Numbered from the stretch's first letter, positions 34,521-44,167 are shown. The stretch is 64,000 bases of DNA from Motiliproteus sp036961355 (GCA_036961355.1 JBALVL010000009.1:1-64000), one strand, 5' to 3'. Notes: generated by a model from the sequence alone, not told the origin. Numbers and translations are program-made.

Positions 34521-34547
34521 TCGGCAGTCGCCAACCCAAAAAACATC

Positions 34548-36092
34548 TCACCCGGCCAGCAGTGACCGCCCGGTCATCTCGGCGGGTGTTGGCAGCTCCA
34601 TGAGCGCCAACAGGGTCGGCGCCAGATCGGCCAAACAGCCGTCGTCCAGCGTTATCGCTTGAGGGCCGTGATACACCAAGCCAACCGGCCACAGAGTATG
34701 CGCCGTATGGGCTTGACCCGATTCCGGGTTGACCATCAATTCAACATTGCCGTGATCCGCGGAGATCAATGCCTGACCATCGACCCGATCCAATGCATCG
34801 AGCACCTGACCCAAGCAACGATCCACCGCCTCTACCGCTTTAACCGCGGCATCAAAATCGCCGGTGTGACCGACCATATCGGGGTTGGCAAAGTTACAGA
34901 TCAACAGGTCGAAACGTTGTGAGTCGATCGCAGCACTGAGCTTGTCTGCTACTTCGGGTGCACTCATCTCGGGTTGCAGGTCATAGGTGGCAACATCGGG
35001 CGAAGGTACCAACAGCCGCTCTTCACCTGGGTACGGTTGCTCTCGGCCACCGTTAAAAAAGAAAGTCACGTGGGCATATTTTTCCGTTTCGGCAATCCGC
35101 AGCTGAGTCTTGCCCAGTTGCGCCATATGCTCGCCAAGGCTATTGCTGATCGGCGTTGGCGGGAAGGCGCAATTGGCGTCGATATCGGCAGCATATTCGG
35201 TCAGCATCACATAATCGACCAGTTGCGGCCGCGCCTTGCGCTCGAAGCCGGTGAACTCAGATTCAACAAAGGCGCGAGTAATCTCACGTGAACGGTCGGG
35301 GCGGAAGTTGGCGCAGATCATCGCATCGCCATCTTCAACCCGCCCCAACGCCAGGCCGTTGTCATCGACAACCACGCTGGCCTGTACGAACTCATCGTTC
35401 TCGTCGCGACTGTAGGCGTCGGTCAATGCTTGCACCGCTGAGGTGCAGTTAAATACACCCTGACCCAAGGCCATCGCATCGTAAGCCTGTTGCACCCGGT
35501 CCCAGCGGTTGTCACGGTCCATCGCATAATAACGACCGGTGACGGTGGCGATGTCGCCGACACCCAATTCAGCCAACTTGGCGTCTAACGACTCAATCGA
35601 CGGCATAGCGCTGCGTGGCGGCATGTCGCGGCCATCGAGGAAGGCATGGACAAACAGACGCTTGGCACCGCGATCCACCGCCATCTCGCATAGTGCCTGA
35701 ATATGGCTTTCATGGCTGTGGACACCACCCGGCGATAACAGCCCCGACACATGTACTGCCCGGCCCTTTGCAATTGCCGCATCCATCGCACTCACCAGCG
35801 CGCTGTTTTGCTGCAAGGTCTGCTCTTCGACCGCTTTGGTGATTTTGGTAAAATTTTGATAAACGATTCGACCGGCACCGATGTTCATATGGCCAACTTC
35901 AGAGTTACCCATCTGACCATCCGGCAAACCCACCGCCAAACCGGACGTCGCAACCATCGCAGTCGGATTTTCCTGCCAGATCCGATCCCATACCGGGGTA
36001 TTGGCGGCATGGATGGCATTATCCTCGGTGCTGTCATTGATCCCCCAGCCGTCAAGAATAATCAGAGCTGTAGGTTTTTTGGACTGCGTCAT
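34548..36092 (-). CDS. gpmI: Cofactor-independent phosphoglycerate mutase
   Basis: A 514-residue alkaline-phosphatase-fold enzyme interconverting 3- and 2-phosphoglycerate with two manganese ions. The N-terminal metal site is LIILDGWGIN and the catalytic Ser lies in GNSEVGHMNIGAGR. The DGRD motif is in VHAFLDGRDMPP, and the C-terminal metal site is ISADHGNVE. Length equals E. coli GpmI (514). The neighbour order gpmI-envC-yibQ is conserved in gammaproteobacteria. Confidence 0.97.
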   Translation of the reverse strand: MTQSKKPTALIILDGWGINDSTEDNAIHAANTPVWDRIWQENPTAMVATSGLAVGLPDGQMGNSEVGHMNIGAGRIVYQNFTKITKAVEEQTLQQNSALVSAMDAAIAKGRAVHVSGLLSPGGVHSHESHIQALCEMAVDRGAKRLFVHAFLDGRDMPPRSAMPSIESLDAKLAELGVGDIATVTGRYYAMDRDNRWDRVQQAYDAMALGQGVFNCTSAVQALTDAYSRDENDEFVQASVVVDDNGLALGRVEDGDAMICANFRPDRSREITRAFVESEFTGFERKARPQLVDYVMLTEYAADIDANCAFPPTPISNSLGEHMAQLGKTQLRIAETEKYAHVTFFFNGGREQPYPGEERLLVPSPDVATYDLQPEMSAPEVADKLSAAIDSQRFDLLICNFANPDMVGHTGDFDAAVKAVEAVDRCLGQVLDALDRVDGQALISADHGNVELMVNPESGQAHTAHTLWPVGLVYHGPQAITLDDGCLADLAPTLLALMELPTPAEMTGRSLLAG

Positions 36093-36209
36093 GGTGAGAA
36101 CTCTTGGTAGGGTCGGCAGCAGCTATCGATAAACTGCAACACAAATGGCCCACTATTTTACTCTATCGACCGCAACACGGCTAGCCGTAGAAAGCGCGGT
36201 CGGCAGCGA

Positions 36210-37187
36210 CTATTGCAGTTGCGCGACACAGGTCTGGTATCCAGTGCTAGCCGGCAGATCACGCAAGTGAGTGTTTTCGAAATAGCTCAGTGAACACTGC
36301 TCGGCGGCCTGTGACAACGACTCAACACAGCTCAACCCTGCACTCTGCTTGCACACCTGGAAGCGATCTATCGCAGGGTTTCCGGTTGGGCCGCGCTGCG
36401 ATAGATAGCTGGCAGCTCTTGAACGAACCACCTCCAAATTCGGCTGAGGCCGCTGCGACACAATGGCAGCGATATCGGCGTCGCTCAGATAACTGCGATA
36501 CAGCGGCGGATCAACCAGCGCCAGCACCTGATAATAAAACAGCGCCCACTGCGGGTAATCATGTCGTTGGTAGAACGCGCCAAGCAGGTAATAACAAACC
36601 ACACGACCCTGATCAACACAAAGCTCCAACTTTTCCTCTGCCTGCTCCAGCGTCCGCTTATCTTTGCTCCAGTCAATAAAGTCATCAACAAACAGCTGAT
36701 CCGAAGCCGCCGAAAGCCCCTGACTAGCGGCGCTTGTTAACAACGACTGGGATCGCTGCCCTGTATCGTCATTTTCAGACGGCAGTCGTAACAGTCGAGC
36801 TTGCAGGTAAAGGGCCTGCTTGTGACTGCCCTCAACCCCACGCTGTAACTGCTGCAACACCTCCGGCGTCAGCGTCAAGCAGTGATACCAACAGTAATCC
36901 ATGGCATCGAACTGACCTTTCTCGGCTGCCTGCTGCAACAACTGCCGAGCATAAGTGCGATTCTGAGGTACGCCATAACTCCCTCGATCGTAAAGCCAGC
37001 CAAGCAAAAACAGGTGATCAGCGCGCTGCATCCCCTTCCCCTGCAGCGCGATGTCTGACACCTGCCCCCGCTTTAGCTGTTCAACCAGCGCTGACACTGC
37101 TGCATCGGCCTGAGCCAACGGCGGAAACATCATCCCCGTCAATAGCCCCGTCAACAACGCAACCTGTACCCACCTTTGCGGTTTCAT
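36210..37187 (-). CDS. Exported Sel1/TPR-like repeat protein
   Basis: A 325-residue protein with a signal peptide (VQVALLTGLLTGMMFPPLAQA) and helical repeats of the Sel1 type, best seen as LGWLYDRGSYGVPQNRTYARQLLQQAAEKGQFDA and LLTSAASQGLSAA. Seven or more Cys residues occur in the mature part (CWYHC, CVDQGRVVCYY, CKQSAGLSCVE), so disulfides are likely. The ATG at 37187 is preferred over TTG at 37193. With the 85-codon gene just upstream it is inserted between gpmI and yibN, which are neighbours in E. coli. Function is not known; Sel1 proteins usually scaffold other proteins. Confidence 0.72.
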   Translation of the reverse strand: MKPQRWVQVALLTGLLTGMMFPPLAQADAAVSALVEQLKRGQVSDIALQGKGMQRADHLFLLGWLYDRGSYGVPQNRTYARQLLQQAAEKGQFDAMDYCWYHCLTLTPEVLQQLQRGVEGSHKQALYLQARLLRLPSENDDTGQRSQSLLTSAASQGLSAASDQLFVDDFIDWSKDKRTLEQAEEKLELCVDQGRVVCYYLLGAFYQRHDYPQWALFYYQVLALVDPPLYRSYLSDADIAAIVSQRPQPNLEVVRSRAASYLSQRGPTGNPAIDRFQVCKQSAGLSCVESLSQAAEQCSLSYFENTHLRDLPASTGYQTCVAQLQ

Positions 37188-37196
37188 CAGCAACGA

Positions 37197-37454
37197 CTAG
37201 ACCTGCTCTTCCCATTGGATATCACCGATCTCGACCCGGATCCAATCGAAACCAATCTTGCGCGCCACGGCCACCGCACCGTCAAGGCTCTTAAACTCAC
37301 GCTCAGTTTGTCCTCGCTGCAGCGTCAACGTCTCCTCACGCTCATCTTTAGTGCGAAACTTCAACGTCCAACCCTTGGCCATGGACACCGGCACCGCCCG
37401 ACAGAATTGAAAGAATTGGGCATTAAACAGCAGCTTCAGTTCACGTTCCTGCAT
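37197..37454 (-). CDS. Conserved hypothetical protein, 85 residues
   Basis: A small protein without signal peptide or membrane segment. It is charged and shows the pattern GWTLKFRTKDEREETLTLQRGQ, then EREFKSLDGAVAVARKIGFDWIRVEIG, consistent with a small alpha/beta fold. I do not recognise a characterised family. It precedes the Sel1-like gene by 9 nt on the same strand, so the two are probably coexpressed. Codon use matches neighbouring genes. The reading frame, start context and coupling support a real gene. Confidence 0.65.
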   Translation of the reverse strand: MQERELKLLFNAQFFQFCRAVPVSMAKGWTLKFRTKDEREETLTLQRGQTEREFKSLDGAVAVARKIGFDWIRVEIGDIQWEEQV

Positions 37455-37725
37455 ATCTTATTTCTATTTTGATTAGCTTAATATCGATTAACAACAAGAC
37501 TAGACTAGAAACAGACCAATCACAAATAGATTTTGATTATTCACAACGTGTTATCTTATATTTAATAAGTGACTATTAACAATTCATAATAAGTTATTAG
37601 ACTTATCGTTATCTATCTTTTGATAGGCGTTCGAGCGCATGGCCTAGTGCGGTGCTTACGGGTATAATCACGCTTCATTTATTGGCCCAACAGGGCTGCC
37701 TGTTCACCCACTCTGGAAGTTAGTA

Positions 37726-38142
37726 ATGGAGCAATTGATCGAATTCGCCACCAATCATTGGCAACTGGTGGCTGCCCTAGCCGCAACATTGGCACTGCTG
37801 GCCTTCACCGAGTCCCGCAAAGGCGGCAGCTCAATCTCAACGCACACTGCGGTCAAATTGATCAACAAAGAAAATGCAGCCGTGATCGATATCCGCAAGA
37901 AGAAAGAGTTCAGCACCGGCCACATCACTAATGCCATCAACATTCCGTACGCCGATATGGATAGCCGCCTGGGTGAACTTGAAAAACACCGTAACAAACC
38001 GGTCATCATCGTTTGTAATTTAGGACAGACTGCCTCCGGCGCGGTTAAGAAACTGACCGAAGCCAAGTTTGAAAATGTCGTTCGGTTATCAGGCGGTATC
38101 GCCGAATGGAAAACTCAAAACCTGCCCGTGGTTAAAGGCTAA
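37726..38142 (+). CDS. yibN: Membrane-anchored rhodanese YibN
   Basis: A 138-residue protein with one N-terminal helix (about residues 12-28) and a cytosolic rhodanese domain (KLINKENAAVIDIRKKKEFSTGHITNAINIPY). The active-site loop reads VCNLGQTASGA, with the catalytic Cys present. YibN is the usual neighbour of grxC and secB, which follow with 2- and 81-nt gaps. Its role is not firmly established; association with the secretion machinery has been proposed for E. coli YibN. Confidence 0.92.
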   Translation: MEQLIEFATNHWQLVAALAATLALLAFTESRKGGSSISTHTAVKLINKENAAVIDIRKKKEFSTGHITNAINIPYADMDSRLGELEKHRNKPVIIVCNLGQTASGAVKKLTEAKFENVVRLSGGIAEWKTQNLPVVKG

Positions 38143-38144
38143 CC

Positions 38145-38402
38145 ATGGTAGAGACAGTGATCTACGGTACCGCCTACTGCCCCTTTTGCATTCAGGCCAA
38201 GGCGCTACTGGAGAAAAAAGGGGTCGACTACCAGGAGATACGGGTCGATCTTCAGCCACTGCTGCGCCGCGAAATGATGGAGCGCAGTAACGGTGGCCGT
38301 ACGGTGCCACAGATATTTATCGGTGACACCCACGTTGGCGGTTGTGATGAGCTGTTCGCCCTTGAACGACAAGGACGACTCGATCCACTGTTCAACAGCT
38401 GA
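38145..38402 (+). CDS. grxC: Glutaredoxin 3
   Basis: An 85-residue dithiol glutaredoxin with the active site YCPFC near residue 10, the TVP motif (GGRTVPQIFIGDTHVGGCDEL) and the GG for glutathione binding. It reduces protein disulfides and glutathione mixed disulfides in the cytosol. The active site CPFC differs slightly from the common CPYC. It starts 2 nt after yibN and precedes secB. Confidence 0.95.
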   Translation: MVETVIYGTAYCPFCIQAKALLEKKGVDYQEIRVDLQPLLRREMMERSNGGRTVPQIFIGDTHVGGCDELFALERQGRLDPLFNS

Positions 38403-38483
38403 TTGACTGCCGCAGACCGTATCGACAGCGCCCCAACATACACGCCTAATAAAGGCCTACAACGAATCTAACAAGGAACCATC

Positions 38484-38993
38484 ATGTCGGAAGAGAACAA
38501 CGAAAACGCAGAAGCCGCACAAGCCACAGAAACCGCACAACCTCAGTTCGGCATCCAGCGGGTTTATCTCAAAGATGTATCCTTCGAAGCACCAGGCGCG
38601 CCACAGGTATTCTCCAAACAGTGGAAGCCCGACGTTAACCTGGAACTAAACACCCGTACCCGGGCGCTGGATAACGACCTGTACGAAGTGGTCCTCACCG
38701 TTACAGTGACCGCCAAGAACGATGGCGAAACTGCATTTTTGATCGAAGTTCAGCAGGGTGGCCTATTCGGCATCAGCGGCCTGGAACAGGCACAGATGCA
38801 ACACACATTGGGAGCATTCTGCCCAACAATCCTGTTTCCCTATGCCCGCGAAGCGATCGACAGTCTGGCTAACAAAGGCAGCTTCCCATCGCTGATGCTG
38901 TCACCGGTCAACTTCGAGGCGTTGTTCGCCGAACAGATGCAAAAGCAGGCCGCCGAAGCCCAAGCCGCAACCGAAGCACAAGAAACACACTAA
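38484..38993 (+). CDS. secB: Protein-export chaperone SecB
   Basis: A 169-residue cytosolic chaperone that keeps preproteins unfolded for SecA. The core FGIQRVYLKDVSFEAPGAPQVF, YEVVLTVTVTAKNDGETAFL and FPYAREAIDSLANKGSFPSLMLSPVNFEALF is typical. The N- and C-terminal tails are Ala/Glu/Gln-rich. It is the last gene of yibN-grxC-secB; gpsA, the next gene in E. coli, is absent here and trmL follows. Confidence 0.97.
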   Translation: MSEENNENAEAAQATETAQPQFGIQRVYLKDVSFEAPGAPQVFSKQWKPDVNLELNTRTRALDNDLYEVVLTVTVTAKNDGETAFLIEVQQGGLFGISGLEQAQMQHTLGAFCPTILFPYAREAIDSLANKGSFPSLMLSPVNFEALFAEQMQKQAAEAQAATEAQETH

Positions 38994-39057
38994 GCCACCA
39001 CGACCTGGACTTCGACTCAGGGCAGTTTCGATTCAGGACATAACATCTGAACGGACC

Positions 39058-39080
39058 TAACCACCCTAGATAAGGTGGTT
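39058..39080 (+). terminator. Hairpin after secB
   Basis: AACCACC and GGTGGTT flank a loop CTAGATAA, followed by AGGTTTATCTGTTT. This is a likely rho-independent terminator with an imperfect T tract. Confidence 0.6.
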
Positions 39081-39151
39081 AGGTTTATCTGTTTCTGACC
39101 ATCGGTCAGACCGCCTTACGCCAGACGGCCAACCTACAAGTACCGATGCCT

Positions 39152-39616
39152 ATGTTCCATATCGCCCTGCACGAGCCACGCATGCCACAAAACACCGGCA
39201 ACCTGATCCGTTTGGTGAGCAACAATGGCTGCCATCTGCACCTGATCGAGCCACTGGGATTTGATCTGGAAGAGAAAAAACTCCGCCGGGCTGCGCTCGA
39301 TTATCGCGACATGGCCAGAGTCACCGTCCACCCCGATTACCCCACGTTTTTAGCCGCGATGGGCGAACGTCGAATTTTTGCCCTGACCACAAAAGGCAGC
39401 CACCCGCACAACGAGCCAAACTACCAAGAGGGCGATGTATTGCTCTTCGGCTCCGAGACCGCAGGCCTGCCCGACGCTATCCGCGATGCCATTCCGGCCG
39501 ACCGGCGGATACGGATTCCGATGCTTCCCAACGCCCGCAGCATGAACCTGTCTAACGCGGTCGCCGTTGTCAGTTACGAAGCCTGGCGACAGGTCGGTTT
39601 TCCGGGCGGCAAGTAA
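39152..39616 (+). CDS. trmL: tRNA (cytidine/uridine-34-2'-O)-methyltransferase TrmL
   Basis: A 154-residue SPOUT methyltransferase acting on the wobble base of tRNA-Leu. It starts MFHIALHEPRMPQNTGNLIRL; motif 2 is LLFGSETAGLPDAI and motif 3 IPMLPNARSMNLSNAVAVVSYEAWRQ, forming the trefoil-knot SAM site. The Met at 39152 is preferred over 39146 by alignment with TrmL. It stands alone after secB. Confidence 0.95.
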   Translation: MFHIALHEPRMPQNTGNLIRLVSNNGCHLHLIEPLGFDLEEKKLRRAALDYRDMARVTVHPDYPTFLAAMGERRIFALTTKGSHPHNEPNYQEGDVLLFGSETAGLPDAIRDAIPADRRIRIPMLPNARSMNLSNAVAVVSYEAWRQVGFPGGK

Positions 39617-39799
39617 CAAACTTAAGACGACGCAACACCTCCTCTAGTCCAGACGCAGCCTGCTCAGCAACATCATGCCCCGGCACTACCCGGCAAAGGC
39701 TCACCGCAATGCTGTACGGGCGACACAGGGCGCTTTACTATGATTGTGTAGCGCTATCGAACACTTGTACCCGCCCTATAGTCTGAGCCAGGATCACCC

Positions 39800-41227
39800 T
39801 TGAACATGACCACATCGATGAAACAGGATCTGATCGAACTGCTTGGCAAAGCCGGTGTTATTGACGATGCGGCGACGATGGAGCCCTTTCTGCAAGAAGA
39901 ACGCGGCATCTTGCAGGGGCACTCGGTGCTGGTGATTTGCCCGGCAAACACCGAGCAGGTCTCCCAGGTCGTAAAATATTGCGCCACGCACAGCATCTCG
40001 ATCACCCCGCAGGGTGGCAATACAGGCACCGTCGCCGGTGCCATTGGCGAGGACGGCATTCTGCTTAGCCTCAGGCGAATGAACCGCATCATCGAGATCG
40101 ATCCGCTCAACCGCACCGCCACTGTCGAGAGCGGTTGCGTGCTGGCGAACCTGCAACAAGCGGCAGCCGATCACGATCTGCTGTTTCCGGTGAGCCTGGG
40201 TTCAGAGGGTAGCTGTCAGCTCGGAGGAATTCTGTCGACCAACGCTGGCGGCGTTAACGTACTGCGTTACGGCAATGCCGGGGAGCAGCTACTGGGCCTT
40301 GAGGTGGTCATGCCCGATGGCCAGACCTGGGATGGACTGCGCGGCTTGCGCAAGGACAATACCGGCTATGACCTAAAGCGACTTTTTTGCCGTGCCGAAG
40401 GTACGCTGGGAATCATCACCCGAGCGGTGGTAAAACTGTATGCAGCCCCGAAAACCACCACCACCCTGATGGTTGCCTGCCCGAACTATGGGGCCGCCCT
40501 GGCGGTTTTCGGACAGATGCAGAATAGCTTCGACAGCAATCTCAGCGCCGCCGAACTGATCAGCGATACAGCGATGGGGTTTGTGGTAAAGAACATCCCT
40601 GCCACGGCCAACCCCTTTGCTAACAACCCTTCCTCCGACAACAAGGGCTGTTATGTGCTGTTCGAACTAACCTCAGCACGAATTGATAAACAGCTGCGAG
40701 ACGATGCCGAAGCGCTGCTTGAGCAAGCACTCGAGCAAGGATTAGCCGATGATGTGGTGATTGCAGAAAACCAGATCCAAGCTAATAAGCTCTGGCAATT
40801 GCGGGAGTCGATCAGCGCGTCGCAGAAGGGTGAAGGCGGCAGCATCAAGCACGACATTGCGGTACCGGTTTCCAAACTGGCTGGATTTTTAGCGCAAGCC
40901 GAGGCGATTATCTGCACTGAAAATCCGGACATTCGCATCTGCGCTTTTGGCCATATCGGCGATGGCAACCTGCACTACAACCTCAGCCAGCCGTTAACGG
41001 CTGACCGTGCAGAATTTTTGGCGCAATGGAATCACTTCAACCGCCTGATTCACGATTTGGCTATGAAGCTAGGCGGTAGCTTTAGCGCCGAGCACGGCAT
41101 CGGACAACGCAAGATCAAGGATATGGAGCACTACAAACAGCCGTTAGAGCTTGAACTGATGAGTAAGATCAAAGCGGCCCTGGATCCACAACAGCTGATG
41201 AATCCGGGCAAGGTGATACGCCGCTAA
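39800..41227 (+). CDS. FAD-linked oxidase, D-2-hydroxy acid dehydrogenase type
   Basis: A 475-residue flavoprotein of the GlcD/DLD family. The PCMH-type FAD-binding domain contains ITPQGGNTGTVAGA and GSCQLGGILSTNAGG, and the C-terminal oxidase domain has FGHIGDGNLHYNLSQP and SFSAEHGIGQRK, where metal- and substrate-binding His residues lie. Such enzymes oxidise D-lactate, glycolate or D-2-hydroxyglutarate. TTG at 39800 has AGGA at good spacing; ATG at 39806 is the alternative start. Context gives no substrate. Confidence 0.88.
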   Translation: MNMTTSMKQDLIELLGKAGVIDDAATMEPFLQEERGILQGHSVLVICPANTEQVSQVVKYCATHSISITPQGGNTGTVAGAIGEDGILLSLRRMNRIIEIDPLNRTATVESGCVLANLQQAAADHDLLFPVSLGSEGSCQLGGILSTNAGGVNVLRYGNAGEQLLGLEVVMPDGQTWDGLRGLRKDNTGYDLKRLFCRAEGTLGIITRAVVKLYAAPKTTTTLMVACPNYGAALAVFGQMQNSFDSNLSAAELISDTAMGFVVKNIPATANPFANNPSSDNKGCYVLFELTSARIDKQLRDDAEALLEQALEQGLADDVVIAENQIQANKLWQLRESISASQKGEGGSIKHDIAVPVSKLAGFLAQAEAIICTENPDIRICAFGHIGDGNLHYNLSQPLTADRAEFLAQWNHFNRLIHDLAMKLGGSFSAEHGIGQRKIKDMEHYKQPLELELMSKIKAALDPQQLMNPGKVIRR

Positions 41228-41262
41228 CAAGCTGACTGACCGTCAGTGGCATTAAGACGAGA

Positions 41263-42687
41263 CTAAGACGCCTCCTCAACCTCATCATCATCCATCCCCA
41301 ATTCTTTAATTTTCCGGGTCAATGTGTTGCGACCCCAGCCCAACAGCAGCGAGGCGTCTCGACGGCGGCCGCCAGTATGCTGAAGCGCGGTTTCGATCAT
41401 GATTCGTTCAAACGCAGGCACCGCTTCTCCCAGCAGATCTTTATGGCCGCGGTTTAGCGCCTGTTCGGCCCACTGCCTTAGCCCTTGTTGCCAGCTACCC
41501 ACCGGTTGATTAACCGCATCACCGGCTAATAGCTCCGGCGGCAGATCCTCTACCAACACCTCCCTGCCCGAAGCCATCACCGTAATCCAACGGCAGGCAT
41601 TCTCTAACTGACGGACATTGCCCGGCCACTCCACCGAGCAGAGATGATTTTCGGCCTCCTCGGTCAACAGCTTGGCTTCAACCGCCAACTCCTCGGCGGC
41701 GCTGGCCAGAAAATGCTGCGCCAACTTAGGGATATCCTCCTGACGATCGCTAAGCTTGGGAATATGAATCCGGATCACATTCAGACGGTGGAACAGGTCT
41801 TCACGAAAACGGCCCTCTTTGACCAGCGTTTCCAGGTCCTGATGCGTCGCCGCGATGATTCGCACATTCACCTTAACCGGAGTATGGCCACCAACCCGAT
41901 AAAATTCGCCGTCCGCCAACACCCGCAGCAAACGGGTTTGCGCCTCCGAAGGCATATCGCCGATCTCATCAAGGAACAGAGTGCCATCATCGGCTTGCTC
42001 AAACCGGCCCTTGCGCTGATTACCTGCGCCGGTAAATGAACCTTTCTCGTGACCAAACAGTTCCGACTCGATCAGATCACGCGGAATCGCCGCCATATTG
42101 AGCGGAATAAACGGCTGTTGGTTGCGCGGACTGTGCTTATGCAACGCATGCGCGACCAGCTCTTTGCCGGTACCCGATTCGCCATTAATCAGCACCGTGA
42201 TGTTGGATTGTGATAACCGCCCAATCGCCCGAAACACCTCCTGCATCGCCGGTGCCGCACCAATGATCTCAGTGTCGCCTTCGACCTCCTCTTCGGTCGC
42301 ACTGGCGCGCTGCTCCTGAGAATGCAGTACCGCCCGCTTGACCAGCGTCACCGCGTCATCAACATCAAACGGTTTAGGCAGGTATTCGAACGCTCCGCCC
42401 TGATAAGAAGCGACCGCGCTATCAAGGTCCGAGTGCGCTGTCATGATAATCACCGGCAGATCGGGGTAGGCCTCCTGAATTGTCTTCAGCAGCTCCAAAC
42501 CATTGATGCCGGGCATCCGGATATCGCTGACCAAAGCATCCGGCTGCTTGTGCTCGAGCGCCCGAAGTGCCTGATCACCCGACTCGAAGACCCGACTCTC
42601 GATACCGTCTTGCTCCAGCGCTTTCTCCAGCACCCAGCGGATTGAACGGTCATCATCAACGATCCATACATTGGCTGAGGATTTCAT
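41263..42687 (-). CDS. glnG: Nitrogen regulation response regulator NtrC
   Basis: A 474-residue sigma-54 activator. The receiver domain has VDDDRSIRWVLEKAL and phosphoacceptor Asp in VSDIRMPGINGLEL. The AAA+ domain has Walker A GESGTGKELVAHALH, the sigma-54 contact loop EKGSFTGA and Walker B TLFLDEIGDMP. The C-terminal Fis-type helix-turn-helix is RRDASLLLGWGRNTLTRKIKELG. It activates glnA and other nitrogen genes. The start overlaps the ntrB stop by 4 nt. The 3' end shows a short CGTCTTA direct repeat spanning the stop. Confidence 0.97.
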   Translation of the reverse strand: MKSSANVWIVDDDRSIRWVLEKALEQDGIESRVFESGDQALRALEHKQPDALVSDIRMPGINGLELLKTIQEAYPDLPVIIMTAHSDLDSAVASYQGGAFEYLPKPFDVDDAVTLVKRAVLHSQEQRASATEEEVEGDTEIIGAAPAMQEVFRAIGRLSQSNITVLINGESGTGKELVAHALHKHSPRNQQPFIPLNMAAIPRDLIESELFGHEKGSFTGAGNQRKGRFEQADDGTLFLDEIGDMPSEAQTRLLRVLADGEFYRVGGHTPVKVNVRIIAATHQDLETLVKEGRFREDLFHRLNVIRIHIPKLSDRQEDIPKLAQHFLASAAEELAVEAKLLTEEAENHLCSVEWPGNVRQLENACRWITVMASGREVLVEDLPPELLAGDAVNQPVGSWQQGLRQWAEQALNRGHKDLLGEAVPAFERIMIETALQHTGGRRRDASLLLGWGRNTLTRKIKELGMDDDEVEEAS

Positions 42688-43820
42688 ACTCCATGCTCCT
42701 GACTGCGGCTAGTGGTACCGCCATTTCTATTGACGACACCGTGCCCTGCCACCGACCCACGAACCTGGTCCAGTGGGAAATAGATAACAAACTGAGTTTG
42801 GCCCGGCTGGCTTTGGCACTCAATCAGACCGCGATGCTGATGAATAATCGACTGCGCAATCGACAATCCCAGCCCGGTACCCTCGGCCCGACCACTGATC
42901 ATCGGAAAAAACATCGTTTCCTGCAGCGCTTCCGAGATGCCCGGACCGTTATCACTCACCACCAACTGACACACCAGCCGATGGCGCTCGCTACCCAGTG
43001 TAAACTGGCGTATCGCCCGGGTTCGCAAGCAGATACGGGCCTGCTCGACATTCGATTCCTGAAGCGCCTGAACGCTGTTACGCACCACATTCAACACCGC
43101 TTGAATTAACTGCTCCTCATCACCTTCCAGATCCGGGATACTAGGATCATAGTCGCGCACTATCTCGATCGATCCGGCTGTTTCCGCGCTAACCAGACTG
43201 TAGATGCGCTCCAGAATCTGATGGATATTTAGCGGCTTCTTATCGAGAATGTTGCGCGGCCCCAGCATTCGGTCGACCAGGTTTTGCAACCGGTCGGCTT
43301 CGCTAATAATCACCTGGGTGTATTCGTTAAGACTTGCGTCGGGCAGCGCCCGTTCCAATAACTGCGCCGCACCCCGAAGGCCGCCGAGCGGATTCTTGAT
43401 CTCGTGCGCCAAGCCGCGAAGCAAGCCACGGGTTGCCTCCTGCTGTGCTCGTGACTCTTCCTCACGGCCGATCCGGATCAACCGGTCGCGTGGCAGAATC
43501 TCGACCAACACACAACCGTTGTGCTCGCCTACCAGTGGCGTAACGCTATAGTCGGCGGCGATATCCTTACCCGAACACAGATGCAGATGCGCTTCACGAC
43601 GGGTGAACGAATGACCGGTACTGCCCACATCGCAGAGCACGTCGTAAAACTCAGAGTGATCGCGCACCAGTGCCACAATGCTCTCACCCTCAATCCGCTT
43701 AGCACTGACATCAAACAGCATTTCACCGGCCGGGTTGAGGTACCGCAGACAGCGATCAGCATCAAGCATCAACACCGCTCCCGACAGGTTATCCAGTAAC
43801 TGTTTATAGAGTTTTTGCAC
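42684..43820 (-). CDS. glnL: Nitrogen regulation sensor kinase NtrB
   Basis: A 378-residue cytosolic histidine kinase without membrane segments. A PAS domain (LDNLSGAVLMLDADRCLRYLNPAGE) is followed by the H-box LAHEIKNPLGGLRGAAQLLERAL and an ATPase domain (NVVRNSVQALQE, VVSDNGPGISEALQE, GTGLGLSIAQSIIHQH). It controls NtrC phosphorylation under PII. It forms the glnA-ntrB-ntrC order with glnA upstream, but a terminator and an NtrC-type site lie between glnA and ntrB, implying its own weak promoter as in enterics. Confidence 0.97.
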   Translation of the reverse strand: MQKLYKQLLDNLSGAVLMLDADRCLRYLNPAGEMLFDVSAKRIEGESIVALVRDHSEFYDVLCDVGSTGHSFTRREAHLHLCSGKDIAADYSVTPLVGEHNGCVLVEILPRDRLIRIGREEESRAQQEATRGLLRGLAHEIKNPLGGLRGAAQLLERALPDASLNEYTQVIISEADRLQNLVDRMLGPRNILDKKPLNIHQILERIYSLVSAETAGSIEIVRDYDPSIPDLEGDEEQLIQAVLNVVRNSVQALQESNVEQARICLRTRAIRQFTLGSERHRLVCQLVVSDNGPGISEALQETMFFPMISGRAEGTGLGLSIAQSIIHQHRGLIECQSQPGQTQFVIYFPLDQVRGSVAGHGVVNRNGGTTSRSQEHGV

Positions 43821-44167
43821 CCTGCTTCCTCATCGCTAACATCCACCACTTGCCTGAATCAATACATCGCTTGCAACAATAGACCTTTGGCAAACACCGA
43901 AAATTCAACCCACAACTGTGACATTGCAAAAAACAAACCAGCTATTGATGGAAACTAAAAAAACAACAGCCCTGATACCACGCGCCTATACGCCATTCAC
44001 AGGCAAGTACGGTGCTTTAACTCTAGCGCTTTTATCATCGCGTCGCACCAAATTAGTGCGCCATGATATTTCGCACCAAATACAGGCGTCTTGAGCACTA
44101 AATTGCGGCCAAAAAAAAACCGCCCGAAGGCGGTTTTTTCTAGCAGCGTTGCTGCTTATCTAAAAAA
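43821..44167 (-). promoter_or_regulatory. glnA-ntrB intergenic region with NtrC site
   Basis: This 347-base gap holds no gene. CGCACCAAATTAGTGCG (44044-44060) is a good NtrC palindrome, and CGCACCAAATACAGGCG (44072-44088) a half-match. The glnA terminator lies at 44111-44139. The site is positioned to control ntrBC, as at the E. coli glnL promoter. Confidence 0.7.
44111..44139 (-). terminator. Rho-independent terminator after glnA
   Basis: A nine-A run and CCGCC (44111-44124) pair with GGCGG and T6 (44129-44139) over CGAA. On the minus strand this is a GC stem followed by a long T run, 28 bases after the glnA stop. Confidence 0.93.

Noticed and set aside
41263..41290. ntrC as a firm member of the stop-anchored repeat set
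   Set aside because: Only a 7-bp motif repeats once at 11-bp spacing, which could be chance; it is mentioned as weak support only.
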